Source: Verrucomicrobiales bacterium (GTDB taxonomy: Bacteria > Verrucomicrobiota > Verrucomicrobiia > Verrucomicrobiales > DEV007). From it: a DNA stretch of 48,289 nucleotides. Below are positions 8,396-16,363 of this stretch, piece after piece (within the stretch, counting starts at the first letter, position 1; each line of letters opens with the position of its first letter). Under the pieces are notes generated by a model, which did no database searches, was not told the origin of the DNA, and worked only from the letters and a program-made list of their open reading frames with translations. A program made the translations under genes and the position numbers. Location: assembly GCA_028281705.1 (NCBI GenBank), contig JANQJH010000016.1:1-48289 (forward strand). The letters run 5' to 3'.

Positions 8396-9169
8396 TTAGC
8401 GGACCCGCTTGAGATAGGCTCCCGGCCAATAGGTGATGTTCTCGCTCAGCGCGCTTTCATTGAAGGGCCAGTCCGGCTGCTCGATGACGAATTCCGGATG
8501 GGCCGCGGCAAATTCCTCCGCCGCCGCCGTGGGATGATCCCAGCTCCAGTCGGGTGTGCCGCGAGGCACATCGTGGAGGTAGAGTTGGGCACCATCCGTC
8601 GCCACAATGTAAGATCCCGGTGACACCAGATGATGATAGGCTTCAAGCTCGTTCGCCACATGAGCCTTCGTATGACAGGAATCCAAGATGACCAAGACGG
8701 TCTCATTCGGCTGAATCAACGCCTCGACCTGGCTCACGATCGCGCTCGCTGCGGAGTCGCCCTCAATCATGGTGATCATGTCAGCGAGTTCGTGGGCTTC
8801 GATCGCCTCCCGATTGTGGGGCCGGATCTCAATATCCACTCCGATGACGCGTCCCTTGCCCATGGCCTTGAAGAGACTGGCATAAAACACCAGCGACCCG
8901 CCGCGCGCTACTCCGGTCTCGACGACGACGTCGGGCTTGACCTGATAAATCACTTCCTGGATTCGCAGCATGTCTTCCGGCAACTGAATCACCGGGCGGC
9001 CCAGCCATGAGAAACAGTAGGGATACTTTTCATTCCACCCCACCTTGAGCCATTGTTGGGAAATGACTTCGAACGCTTCCTTGGAATAGAGATTCAATGT
9101 GCGATCTTCACCATCCCGATCGCCGGTGATCTCAAGTGTTTTCGCAATGTCGTCAATGATCAGCTTCAT
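8396..9169 (-). CDS. CmcI/rhamnosyl O-methyltransferase family protein
   Basis: A 257-aa protein of the cephalosporin hydroxylase CmcI family (PF04989), which are really SAM-dependent methyltransferase folds. Motifs are VVVETGVARGGSLVFYASL (SAM loop, about residues 75-93), RVIGVDIEIR, EGDSA, VILDSCHTKAHVANELEAY (metal-ligand-like DS.H) and YIVATDGA. Members in polysaccharide loci O-methylate sugar residues. It lies 11 bases after the reductase gene and 18 before the C-methyltransferase gene. The start at MKLIIDD fits the family. The likely role, inferred from context, is O-methylation of a glycan residue. Confidence 0.8.
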   Translation of the reverse strand: MKLIIDDIAKTLEITGDRDGEDRTLNLYSKEAFEVISQQWLKVGWNEKYPYCFSWLGRPVIQLPEDMLRIQEVIYQVKPDVVVETGVARGGSLVFYASLFKAMGKGRVIGVDIEIRPHNREAIEAHELADMITMIEGDSAASAIVSQVEALIQPNETVLVILDSCHTKAHVANELEAYHHLVSPGSYIVATDGAQLYLHDVPRGTPDWSWDHPTAAAEEFAAAHPEFVIEQPDWPFNESALSENITYWPGAYLKRVR

Positions 9170-9180
9170 AATACAAGTGT

Positions 9181-10122
9181 TTAGTGATTCACGGATGCCG
9201 CCGGAATAGCGCCGGTGTTCCTCAAGTAAGAGAGTTCGCCCTCCAATCCCTCGGAGAGCCCCACCGACGGCTCCCAACCGAGTTCCCTCAAGCGACTGAT
9301 ATCCGCCAGGACCAGCGGATTGGGATCGGCGCTGAGTTCGGCCGCCACCCTGACCAAATCCCGATCCCTTCCCAAAGTATCGGCGGCCTTGCATGCCAGA
9401 TCTTTCACCGTGACAGCCTCCCCCGAACCCAGATTCACCGCCCCTTCCGCCCGTTGATGGATCAGGTGCCCCACGGCCCCGGCGAGGTCGTCAATATGAA
9501 TGTAGTCTTTCGCGCTGTGGGGCGTTCGCAACTCGATGGGCTCGCCGGCGTGCAACCGCCGGAGAAGATAGGCGCACAGTTTATCGAGAGGTTCACCCGG
9601 CCCGTAGGGATAAAAGACCCGGCCCCAACAGAAACCCATCCCGGTGGCCTCGAACTGCGCCTTCCAATGCTCGTGGAGAGCAACCTTGGCCTTGGCATAC
9701 GGGTTCGCCGGAGCGACGGCGCTCTTCGATTCAACCAAGGCTTCCCCCGACGGGCCATACTCGATGCAGGTCCCCAGGCCCATGACGTAGGAGATGTCCG
9801 CCCCCACCATCCAATCGCCGAGCTTCCGGCTCCACCGAAGAAAATCCTCGTTCAAAGGAGAATCGAGATAGACACCCGGCGTCGTGATCCAGGCGGTGTG
9901 CAAACAGGCATCAATGTCATGCTCAGCCAGTGCCGCCGTCGGAAGTGCTTCCAACGCTCCCTGCAACAAAGTTAGGTTCTTCGCTGGATCGACATCGGCG
10001 AAGAGCGTTCGCGCCTTCTTCAGATCCCGGACCAGCCCACAGACTGAAATTCCGCGGTCAAGCAATCGCCGCACGACTGCGCTGCCGATGAAACCGGTGG
10101 CTCCCGTGACCAGAATCTTCAT
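9181..10122 (-). CDS. NAD(P)-dependent sugar epimerase/ketoreductase (extended SDR)
   Basis: A 313-aa extended short-chain dehydrogenase with the GATGFIG nucleotide loop (about residues 7-13), the Y-x-x-x-K catalytic pair (NPYAKAK) and a WGRVFYPYGPGE substrate-loop segment. In the CDP-sugar block it follows the RfbC-like epimerase with an ATGA overlap (ATG at 10122, previous stop at 10119-10121), so the two are translationally coupled. The best reading is the final 4-ketoreductase that completes a CDP-6-deoxyhexose. The family is certain. The exact substrate is inferred. Confidence 0.8.
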   Translation of the reverse strand: MKILVTGATGFIGSAVVRRLLDRGISVCGLVRDLKKARTLFADVDPAKNLTLLQGALEALPTAALAEHDIDACLHTAWITTPGVYLDSPLNEDFLRWSRKLGDWMVGADISYVMGLGTCIEYGPSGEALVESKSAVAPANPYAKAKVALHEHWKAQFEATGMGFCWGRVFYPYGPGEPLDKLCAYLLRRLHAGEPIELRTPHSAKDYIHIDDLAGAVGHLIHQRAEGAVNLGSGEAVTVKDLACKAADTLGRDRDLVRVAAELSADPNPLVLADISRLRELGWEPSVGLSEGLEGELSYLRNTGAIPAASVNH

Positions 10123-10670
10123 CGCGACGCAGACGAACGCAGGGTTTCCAGATCGGGCAAACCGCGATCCCTCTCGGACATGACGGTCACCGGCAAAGGC
10201 CACTCGATGCGGACCTCGGGGTCGTCCCAGCGCAATCCCCGCGCCAACTCCGGAACGTAACTTTCGGACATTTGATAGAACATTTCCGATTGTTCCTCCA
10301 AGACCTGAAACCCGTGCGCCAAACCGGCGCCCACGTAGAGCATCCGGCGGTTCTCACCGCTCAATTCAAAGGCTTCCCATCTTCCAAAGGTCGCCGACTC
10401 CGGGCGCACGTCCACCAGACAGTCCCACACCCGGCCACGCACGCACCGCACCAGCTTGATCTCCGGCAGCGGTTCCGCCTGCCAATGCATGCCGCGGATC
10501 GCCCCGACGTCCGCCGTTCCCGTCAAATTGCACTGCGGCCATCGCGTGTTCAATCCCTGGGCTGAAAACTCCGCATCACAGTAAGTCCGGGCAAAGAAAC
10601 CGCGTTCATCCTCGCGGCATTCCAACTCGATGAGCCAAAGGCCATCGATCGATGTCTTCGTAAATAGCAT
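10119..10670 (-). CDS. RfbC-like dTDP/CDP-4-keto-6-deoxysugar 3,5- or 5-epimerase
   Basis: A 183-aa cupin-fold protein close to the normal RfbC length. It has DERGFFARTYC at the N-terminus, the catalytic-His segment IRGMHWQAEPLPEIKLVRCVRGRVWD, the loop LVDVRPESATFGRW, and LYVGAGLAHGFQVLEE. These match dTDP-4-dehydrorhamnose 3,5-epimerase. No dTDP-sugar genes (rfbA/rfbB) accompany it. It sits among CDP-sugar genes, so the substrate is probably the CDP-4-keto-6-deoxy-(3-C-methyl)hexose. If C3 is already methylated, only C5 epimerization would be possible. ATG 10670 gives the standard N-terminus (MLFTKTSIDGLWLI). Confidence 0.82.
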   Translation of the reverse strand: MLFTKTSIDGLWLIELECREDERGFFARTYCDAEFSAQGLNTRWPQCNLTGTADVGAIRGMHWQAEPLPEIKLVRCVRGRVWDCLVDVRPESATFGRWEAFELSGENRRMLYVGAGLAHGFQVLEEQSEMFYQMSESYVPELARGLRWDDPEVRIEWPLPVTVMSERDRGLPDLETLRSSASR

Positions 10671-10707
10671 TCCAGTGTGTCGCGTGTCGCGTTTCCCGCT
10701 CTCGATT

Positions 10708-11931
10708 TCACAGCACCCGAACATCGGGGATCGGCACGATAAACTGACCGCCCGCCTTTCGATAAGCTTCCTGCTGCGCAAGAATCTCATCGGCAAAATT
10801 CCACGTCAGCAGAAGCGCGTAGTCAGGCTGCTTCTCACTCAGTCGCTCCGCCGAAACGATCGGGAGGTGCAGGCCGGGACTGTAGCGCCCTTGCTTGTAG
10901 GTGCTTCGATCGACAATGAAATCGATCGTTCCCTCCGCGGGCGCGACGTAATTCAATAGCGTGCTTCCCTTGGCCGAAGCGCCGTAGGCCACGATCGAGC
11001 GTCCCTCACATTTCAACTGATTCAGCAGGGCGTTGAGGTTGTCCCTGATACGATCCACGCGCTCGGCAAACGCCTGATAAAAAGAGAGATCCGAGACACC
11101 CCGGTCGCTCTCTTGGCCGAGCAGCATCGACACCAATTCCTCCACTTCGTGCGCACCCGGATGACCGGCAAACAAACGCAGGGAACCCCCGTGTATGTCG
11201 AGCTTTTGCACGCGCTGGATTTCTAACTGATGGCGTTCAAAGAGCGGCTTCAAGGCGGTCAACGTGAAGTAGAAGACGTGCTCATGATAGATGGTATCGA
11301 ACTCCGATTTCTCGATGAAATCGACTCCATAGGGAAACTCCAAGATCAATCGCCCCTCGGGCTTCAAGAGACGTTTCAACCCGGCGACAAAATCGTTCGT
11401 ATCGGGTGCGTGGGCAAAAACGTTATTGCCCAAAATCAAATCGGGTTGCTTCCCCTCCTCCGCCAAGCGCTCCGCCAACTCCAGGCCAAAGAATTCCGTC
11501 AGGGTCGGGATCCCGGCGTCAATCGCCACCCGGGCAATATTCGCCGCCGGCTCGATCCCGAGGACCGGGACGTCCGCCTGCACAAAGTTCTTCAGCAGAT
11601 ACCCATCGTTACTCGCGACCTCGACGACGAGTGAATCCACGCCGAGACCGGACTCTTCTATGTAACTCGACGCCGCCTCCGCCGCATGGGCCAGCATCTT
11701 GTCGGAGAAGGAACTGAAGTAGAGGTAATCGGAAAAGAGGTCGACCGGCGGTACCAAATCAGTGATCTGCAGCAGCCAACACTCCTGGCACACCGACAAC
11801 CGCAAGGGAAACTTGGGCTCCGTTTTCTCCAGATCCTCCTGGCGCAACAGGTTGTTGGCCAAGGGCTGCCGGCCGAGGTCGAGTACGGGGGCCAGGGAGG
11901 GACGTCCGCAGGAAGCGCAACCGTTGTTCAT
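10708..11931 (-). CDS. NDP-hexose C-3 methyltransferase (TylC3-like)
   Basis: A 407-aa protein. The N-terminal zinc-binding domain has C-x-x-C-G-R-P-S-L..VLDLGRQPLANN and CQECWLLQ, the hallmark of TylC3/CloU/NovU C-methyltransferases. The SAM domain has VVEVASNDGYLLKNF (about residue 105) and LEFPYGVDFIEKSEFDTIYHEHVFYF. The catalytic YHEH motif is intact. The C-terminal domain has YGASAKGSTLLNY. The enzyme deprotonates C3, alpha to a C4 ketone, and methylates it. It lies 50 bases downstream of rfbG, whose product is a CDP-4-keto-6-deoxyhexose, which places it as the next step. The start fits MNNGCASCG. In-frame upstream codons overlap rfbG and add nothing conserved. Confidence 0.88.
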   Translation of the reverse strand: MNNGCASCGRPSLAPVLDLGRQPLANNLLRQEDLEKTEPKFPLRLSVCQECWLLQITDLVPPVDLFSDYLYFSSFSDKMLAHAAEAASSYIEESGLGVDSLVVEVASNDGYLLKNFVQADVPVLGIEPAANIARVAIDAGIPTLTEFFGLELAERLAEEGKQPDLILGNNVFAHAPDTNDFVAGLKRLLKPEGRLILEFPYGVDFIEKSEFDTIYHEHVFYFTLTALKPLFERHQLEIQRVQKLDIHGGSLRLFAGHPGAHEVEELVSMLLGQESDRGVSDLSFYQAFAERVDRIRDNLNALLNQLKCEGRSIVAYGASAKGSTLLNYVAPAEGTIDFIVDRSTYKQGRYSPGLHLPIVSAERLSEKQPDYALLLTWNFADEILAQQEAYRKAGGQFIVPIPDVRVL

Positions 11932-11981
11932 AGAATCGTCGTTAAATGGATGATGGTGGGCACACTCGCAAGTGGTTCCAA

Positions 11982-13103
11982 TCAGTCCGGCTGTTTTGGA
12001 GCCCAAGCGAGACCGTGCGCGGCCGCCGCAGCCTCGTACTCCGTGATCTGCCCGTCCGTCACTGTCAGCGAATCGCCTCCGTCGTTCACCATGCGATACC
12101 AGGCGACGGTCTTTTCCACACATTGCTCGAAATCCCAAACCGGTTTCCACGCCAGGAGGTGGTAGGCCTTATCGATGGCCAAGTTGAGGAGCGAGGCTTC
12201 GTGAGGCGCATTGGGATCCCCCAGATTCTCCCACGTCCCGGGCCAATGACGGAGAATCTCTTCCACCAGTTGACCGACACTGCGATTGGAATCCAGATAG
12301 GGGCCGAAATTGAAACTGCAATCGCTCTGCTGCAAACGACGCCCCAGTTCGCTGGCAGGACTGGAGATGACGGCGGCCAAGTGAAGGTAACCGCTCAGTG
12401 GTTCCAGGACATGCTGCCAGGGCCGCGTCGATGCCGGATTGCGTACCAGAATGGTCTCGCCCTTTGTCAGGGCACGCACCGTATCGGGCAGGATCCGATC
12501 CACGGCCCAATCGCCACCCCCAATGACGTTTCCCGCGCGAGCCGAAGCCACCCGGACCGGAGCTCCGTCACCGAAGAAGGATCTCCGGTAGGAGGCCGTG
12601 ACCAGCTCGGCGCAGCCCTTGCTCGCACTGTAGGGATCGTGACCGCCTAACGGATCCGTCTCCCGATAGGAATGGAGCCACTCCCGGTTTTCATAGCACT
12701 TGTCCGTCGTCACCATCACCACGGTGCAAGGCTTGCCCTGACGCCGCAAGGACTCGAGCACGTTGGCCGAGCCCAACACGTTGGTCTCAAAAGTCTCCAG
12801 CGGAACATCAAAGGACCGCCGGACCAGTGACTGCGCGGCCAAATGAAAGACGATCTCGGGCTCGATACCCCGAATGTATTTCTCCAGTCCAGCGGCGTCT
12901 CGAATGTCGCCAATCGTATGCTCCATGCGATTGGCCAACTGCAACTGACCGAATAGCAAGGCCTGCGGTTCCGGCTCGAGAGAGTAGCCATGGACCTCGG
13001 CGCCCAACCGGATCAACCAGTGGGAAAGCCACGACCCCTTGAAGCCGGTGTGCCCCGTGACCAGGACTCGCTTCCCCTGGAAAAATGCTTGATACGCGTC
13101 CAC
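11982..13103 (-). CDS. rfbG: CDP-glucose 4,6-dehydratase
   Basis: A 373-aa extended SDR. It has KRVLVTGHTGFKGSWLS (NAD loop, about residues 11-27), FHLAAQSLVRRS, MVTTDKCYENREW, and DPYSASKGCAEL (catalytic Y-x-x-x-K), then RAGNVIGGGDWA and the RPWQHVLEPLSGYL segment specific to CDP-glucose 4,6-dehydratases. It converts CDP-glucose to CDP-4-keto-6-deoxyglucose. It follows rfbF by 48 bases. No rfbH (CDP-4-keto-6-deoxyglucose-3-dehydrase) is present in the locus, so a 3,6-dideoxysugar (abequose, tyvelose) is unlikely and the product should keep an oxygen at C3. Confidence 0.95.
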   Translation of the reverse strand: MDAYQAFFQGKRVLVTGHTGFKGSWLSHWLIRLGAEVHGYSLEPEPQALLFGQLQLANRMEHTIGDIRDAAGLEKYIRGIEPEIVFHLAAQSLVRRSFDVPLETFETNVLGSANVLESLRRQGKPCTVVMVTTDKCYENREWLHSYRETDPLGGHDPYSASKGCAELVTASYRRSFFGDGAPVRVASARAGNVIGGGDWAVDRILPDTVRALTKGETILVRNPASTRPWQHVLEPLSGYLHLAAVISSPASELGRRLQQSDCSFNFGPYLDSNRSVGQLVEEILRHWPGTWENLGDPNAPHEASLLNLAIDKAYHLLAWKPVWDFEQCVEKTVAWYRMVNDGGDSLTVTDGQITEYEAAAAAHGLAWAPKQPD

Positions 13104-13151
13104 TACAAAAAAGAGTCGTCGTGTTGTTTTCTTGGCTGCTGTTGTGAAAAA

Positions 13152-13925
13152 CTAGCCCCAGATTTTCCACGGGGCCTTGCCCCCGGCCCACATCTCCTCC
13201 AGTAGGACGTGTTCACGGTGGGTGTCCATGCACTGCCAGAATCCATCATGATAGAAGGCCTTGAGTTTCCCTTTCGCCGCAATGCGTTCCAACGGCTCCC
13301 TCTCAAAGATGCAGCGGTCATCCGTTAGATAGTCGATCACTCCCCTCTCGAGGACGAAATAACCTCCATTGATGAGACCGGCATCATCCGGTTTCTCGAC
13401 AAAACACTGGATGGTGTTCCCGTCCATGGACAGCTCTCCGAATCGCCCCGAGGGCTTCACCGCCGTCAGAGTGGCCAGGCCGCCGTGCTTTTCGTGCGCC
13501 GCGATGGAGGCATTGATATCGCTGTCGATGAGACCGTCGCCATAGGTCAGGAGCAAGCGTTCATCATCGCAAAATTCCATGGCCCGCCGCAGACGGCCGC
13601 CGGTCATGGTCTCCAAGCCGGTATCGAGCAGGGTCACCGTCCAATCCTCTTCGTCGTGACGGCTGTGATAACGGATCTCGGGATTTCGCCCCAGCTTGAG
13701 GGTGACGTCGCTCGTGTTCCAATGATAGTTTCGGAAGTAATCCTTGATCACCTCGCCCTTGTATCCCAGGCACAGAACGAACTCACGGTGGCCGTAATGG
13801 GCATAGGTTTTCATGATGTGCCAGAGTATGGGGCGGCCGCCGATCGGAACCATGGGCTTGGGCCGGTATTCCGTCTCCTCGCGCAGACGGGTCCCCATGC
13901 CACCACAAAGAATCACTACTTTCAT
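13152..13925 (-). CDS. rfbF: glucose-1-phosphate cytidylyltransferase
   Basis: A 257-aa nucleotidyltransferase, the usual RfbF length. The N-terminal KVVILCGGMGTRLREETEY-type loop, RPKPMVPIGGRPILWHIMK, YGDGLIDSDI (metal site) and FVEKP..AGLINGGYFVLE are all canonical, and the C-terminal WQCMDTHREHVLLEEMW is diagnostic for RfbF. It makes CDP-glucose from CTP and glucose-1-phosphate, the first step of the CDP-sugar block that continues with rfbG. A 156-base spacer with a perfect stem-loop at 14012-14029 precedes it, so it may start a sub-operon. Confidence 0.95.
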   Translation of the reverse strand: MKVVILCGGMGTRLREETEYRPKPMVPIGGRPILWHIMKTYAHYGHREFVLCLGYKGEVIKDYFRNYHWNTSDVTLKLGRNPEIRYHSRHDEEDWTVTLLDTGLETMTGGRLRRAMEFCDDERLLLTYGDGLIDSDINASIAAHEKHGGLATLTAVKPSGRFGELSMDGNTIQCFVEKPDDAGLINGGYFVLERGVIDYLTDDRCIFEREPLERIAAKGKLKAFYHDGFWQCMDTHREHVLLEEMWAGGKAPWKIWG

Positions 13926-14011
13926 ATACTCAAATGTTCAGGCTTCTGTTGCTTTGAAAAGGTTTGCTTCCAATTGGGCCGAGCGCTTCCAAATAAGCCG
14001 AGCCAAGTGAT

Positions 14012-14029
14012 GCGGACACTCCTGTCCGC
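14012..14029. terminator. stem-loop GCGGACA/TGTCCGC between methyltransferase gene and rfbF
   Basis: A perfect 7-bp stem with a CTCC loop lies in the 156-base gap between the methyltransferase gene (14082) and rfbF (13925). There is no U-tract in the minus-strand direction, so it could be a dispersed palindrome (this 'GGACACTCCTGTCC' core is common in related genomes) or a processing/attenuation site. Confidence 0.4.
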
Positions 14030-14081
14030 CCCCGTCTGCGTCCCAATTTTTCGGAGTCCATCTGCAAGATTGAAGTGCTCA

Positions 14082-14843
14082 CTAAGACCTCGCCTCGACG
14101 TAGAGCGAGTCCGGCTTGTAAGCCGAGCCGTCAGGATTCGTATCGAGACCGTAGGAGACCCAATCCGGAATCCCGCTCTCATCATGCGCCTTCACGGCAG
14201 GCGAGTGAAACCCGCAACGAAGCAAGGCCTGGGATAAGTTGACCCGGTCGTACATCCATTGATGCACTTCGCCGCGCTTCCGCGCATCACCAAGGATTAG
14301 GTTGTCGAGAAATCTTCGGATCGGCGTTTGCGCCGCCGCACCCGCGCCCTCCCTCCGTACACACTGCTCGATGATGGGCTCGATGAAGTCTTCGTGATCC
14401 TCCGCCGTCTGGGGATGACCATCACACTGATCCAGGTGCTCGAGATACTCACGGCACGCCATCTCCAAGTCCGGAACCGCTATCCGGTGGATGCCACCCG
14501 GCTTGAGAACCCGTTTGACCTCTCTCAAAAACACGTAGGCCGTCTTCCGTTCCAGATGTTCCAGCAAATGGGAATGATAGACCACATCCGCGGAGCCATC
14601 CGCAAAAGGAATCCCCTTGGCGAGATTGTGGCACAGAATGTTCTCCGGGAGAGAATCGAACCTTTCACGCCGGACCCCTCTCAATGCCACCGGGGCGAGG
14701 CTTCGAAGAAGCCGGTTTTTCTTCATCCGAAGATAAAACGACCAGTCGATATTGGTCACTCCCGGCTTGTCCGAAACGCGCGTCCCGCACCCGAGATTGA
14801 GAAGGGTGATCACGCCCGAATTTTCCCTGAGATCCTCAACCAT
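14082..14843 (-). CDS. SAM-dependent methyltransferase (Methyltransf_11 type)
   Basis: A 253-aa class I methyltransferase. It has ITLLNLGCGTRVSDKPGVTNID at the N-terminus (SAM loop), PFADGSADVVYHSHLLEHLE (motif IV region) and EVKRVLKPGGIHRIAVPDLE. A helical insertion with a long acidic stretch follows. Such proteins are frequent in O-antigen and capsule loci, where they methylate sugars or cap chains. The start at 14843 has GGGAGA about 8 bases upstream. The substrate is unknown. Confidence 0.75.
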   Translation of the reverse strand: MVEDLRENSGVITLLNLGCGTRVSDKPGVTNIDWSFYLRMKKNRLLRSLAPVALRGVRRERFDSLPENILCHNLAKGIPFADGSADVVYHSHLLEHLERKTAYVFLREVKRVLKPGGIHRIAVPDLEMACREYLEHLDQCDGHPQTAEDHEDFIEPIIEQCVRREGAGAAAQTPIRRFLDNLILGDARKRGEVHQWMYDRVNLSQALLRCGFHSPAVKAHDESGIPDWVSYGLDTNPDGSAYKPDSLYVEARS

Positions 14844-14861
14844 GCCGCAGTCTCCCGTACT

Positions 14862-15989
14862 TCACGCCTTGATGGCGGATAGAAAACAATCCCTCACTTT
14901 ACTCACGAATTGGGGCCAGTCGTAGTGCTCTTCAAACGCCTGTCGGGCCGATTGGCTCATCCGCGCCTGCAGGTCAGGACTGTCCGCCAGGGCCGCCAGC
15001 GACTGCGCCATGACATCCACGTCGCCCACCTCCGCCAGAAAGCCCGTCTCACCGTGCGCCACTATGGAGGGAATGCCTCGCCACTGGGTGGCGACAATGG
15101 GTAACCCGCAGGCCATGGCTTCCAAGAGAACCAAGGGAAAGTTCTCCGACGAATAGAAACTGGGAAACAACATCACGTCCGCCCGCTGCAAGAAGGCCCA
15201 CTTGGCTGCGGCATCCAGCGCACCCACGAGTGAGACCTCGAGATTCTCCGGACAATCGTTGAGCGTCTCCGCGATGGCGTCGCCCAAATCAGCTTCCGGA
15301 CTTCCCCCGGCGACTTCGAAGCGGAACGAGCGATGCGGCAGACTCTTCGCCGCGGCAAGGCACGCAACCAGGGCATCGTGAACGCCCTTCTCCCAGTAGA
15401 GATTGCCGAGGAAGACAATGGTAAAGATCTGATCCTGGTTGCTCTTCGTCCCCGCCGAATCCGGTGCTCCCAGAATGCCGTTGGCGATGACGAGTTCCCG
15501 AGCAGCGCCAAATGCCACGCCCGGAACGGGTACCTTGTCGGTCAAGGCAATGGCCCACGCCTTCCTCCTTCCGTACGTCCATCGTGCCAGGAAACGAGTC
15601 CACCAGCGGCGTTCAAGAAACTCCGGCAGTCCGCCGGAATGGTAGTGCAAGAGCGTGACTTTAAAGAACGGCCGCACCGTTCCTAGCAAAATCACATCCT
15701 TGAGGAAGGGGACCAGTTTCGCACTCCCCGGCGTGTAGTAGAGCACCCGGGCCCGCGTCCGGAAACGCGCCCCGAGGCACCGCCAGATAACCCGGACCAG
15801 CTCGAGTAGTTTTCGGAACTGAAAGGCACTGACCTGCCCGATCTCCTGGTTGAAGCGAGCCTCGACCACGGCAACCCGAACCGGACTGAGATCCGAGTCA
15901 AACAGGGTCTTCGTCATGATCGACTGGCCGTGGAATGGCGGCGGCACCAATCCGACCATGACCACATCAGCTTCACGCCGCCGGCTCAC
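14862..15989 (-). CDS. GT4 family glycosyltransferase
   Basis: A 375-aa GT-B glycosyltransferase. The N-terminal strand ADVVMVGLVPPPFHGQS is the acceptor-side start. The C-terminal half has FTIVFLGNLYWEKGVHDAL, SLVGAL and the catalytic donor motif SSENFPLVLLEAMACGLPIVAT with an intact E-x7-E. It probably adds a hexose using a UDP- or GDP-donor and retains configuration. I chose GTG 15989 because it keeps the gene clear of the 97-aa protein upstream, whose stop lies 17 bases away, and because GGGGA precedes it. ATG 15959 is an alternative but would start inside the first strand. Confidence 0.85.
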   Translation of the reverse strand: MSRRREADVVMVGLVPPPFHGQSIMTKTLFDSDLSPVRVAVVEARFNQEIGQVSAFQFRKLLELVRVIWRCLGARFRTRARVLYYTPGSAKLVPFLKDVILLGTVRPFFKVTLLHYHSGGLPEFLERRWWTRFLARWTYGRRKAWAIALTDKVPVPGVAFGAARELVIANGILGAPDSAGTKSNQDQIFTIVFLGNLYWEKGVHDALVACLAAAKSLPHRSFRFEVAGGSPEADLGDAIAETLNDCPENLEVSLVGALDAAAKWAFLQRADVMLFPSFYSSENFPLVLLEAMACGLPIVATQWRGIPSIVAHGETGFLAEVGDVDVMAQSLAALADSPDLQARMSQSARQAFEEHYDWPQFVSKVRDCFLSAIKA

Positions 15990-16005
15990 GGAGCGTCCCC
16001 GATCA

Positions 16006-16299
16006 CTACTCGAACATCCCTCCGTCAGGATCGTCGTCGAATATCGGCTCCGCCGGGCGAGGCGTCTTCGGCGGTCCCGTATCGATCCCGTGCACCATGT
16101 CGCCCACGCCAAACAGAGTGCAAAACAGAATCGAGATCCCCGCGGATCCTCCGATCATGACGATGGCCAGGAGCAACAACTCACCGGGTCTGGGTCGAAA
16201 GCGCGGGTTGGGATTCCGCTTCGCGATGTAGAGGAAAATAGGAATGCAAACCGCGATGGCGACGCTGAATGTAATCAAAAAGGCGGTCCGATTAACCAT
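16006..16299 (-). CDS. small membrane protein, two predicted helices
   Basis: A 97-aa protein I do not recognise. Residues about 6-26 (AFLITFSVAIAVCIPIFLY) and about 42-66 (LLLLAIVMIGGSAGISILF..LFGVGDMV) are hydrophobic and likely span the membrane. They are separated by a basic, proline-rich loop (AKRNPNPRFRPRPG). The C-terminus is acidic and proline-rich. It lies 17 bases upstream of the GT4 gene and 64 downstream of the WecG-like gene. It could anchor or regulate the glycosyltransferase complex, but that is speculation from position only. Confidence 0.55.
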   Translation of the reverse strand: MVNRTAFLITFSVAIAVCIPIFLYIAKRNPNPRFRPRPGELLLLAIVMIGGSAGISILFCTLFGVGDMVHGIDTGPPKTPRPAEPIFDDDPDGGMFE

Positions 16300-16363
16300 G
16301 AGACTTGTCTTGTGGTGGAAATCTGATGACGAAACTCTGTCTACGAGTGGAATCGTCCCCTGC

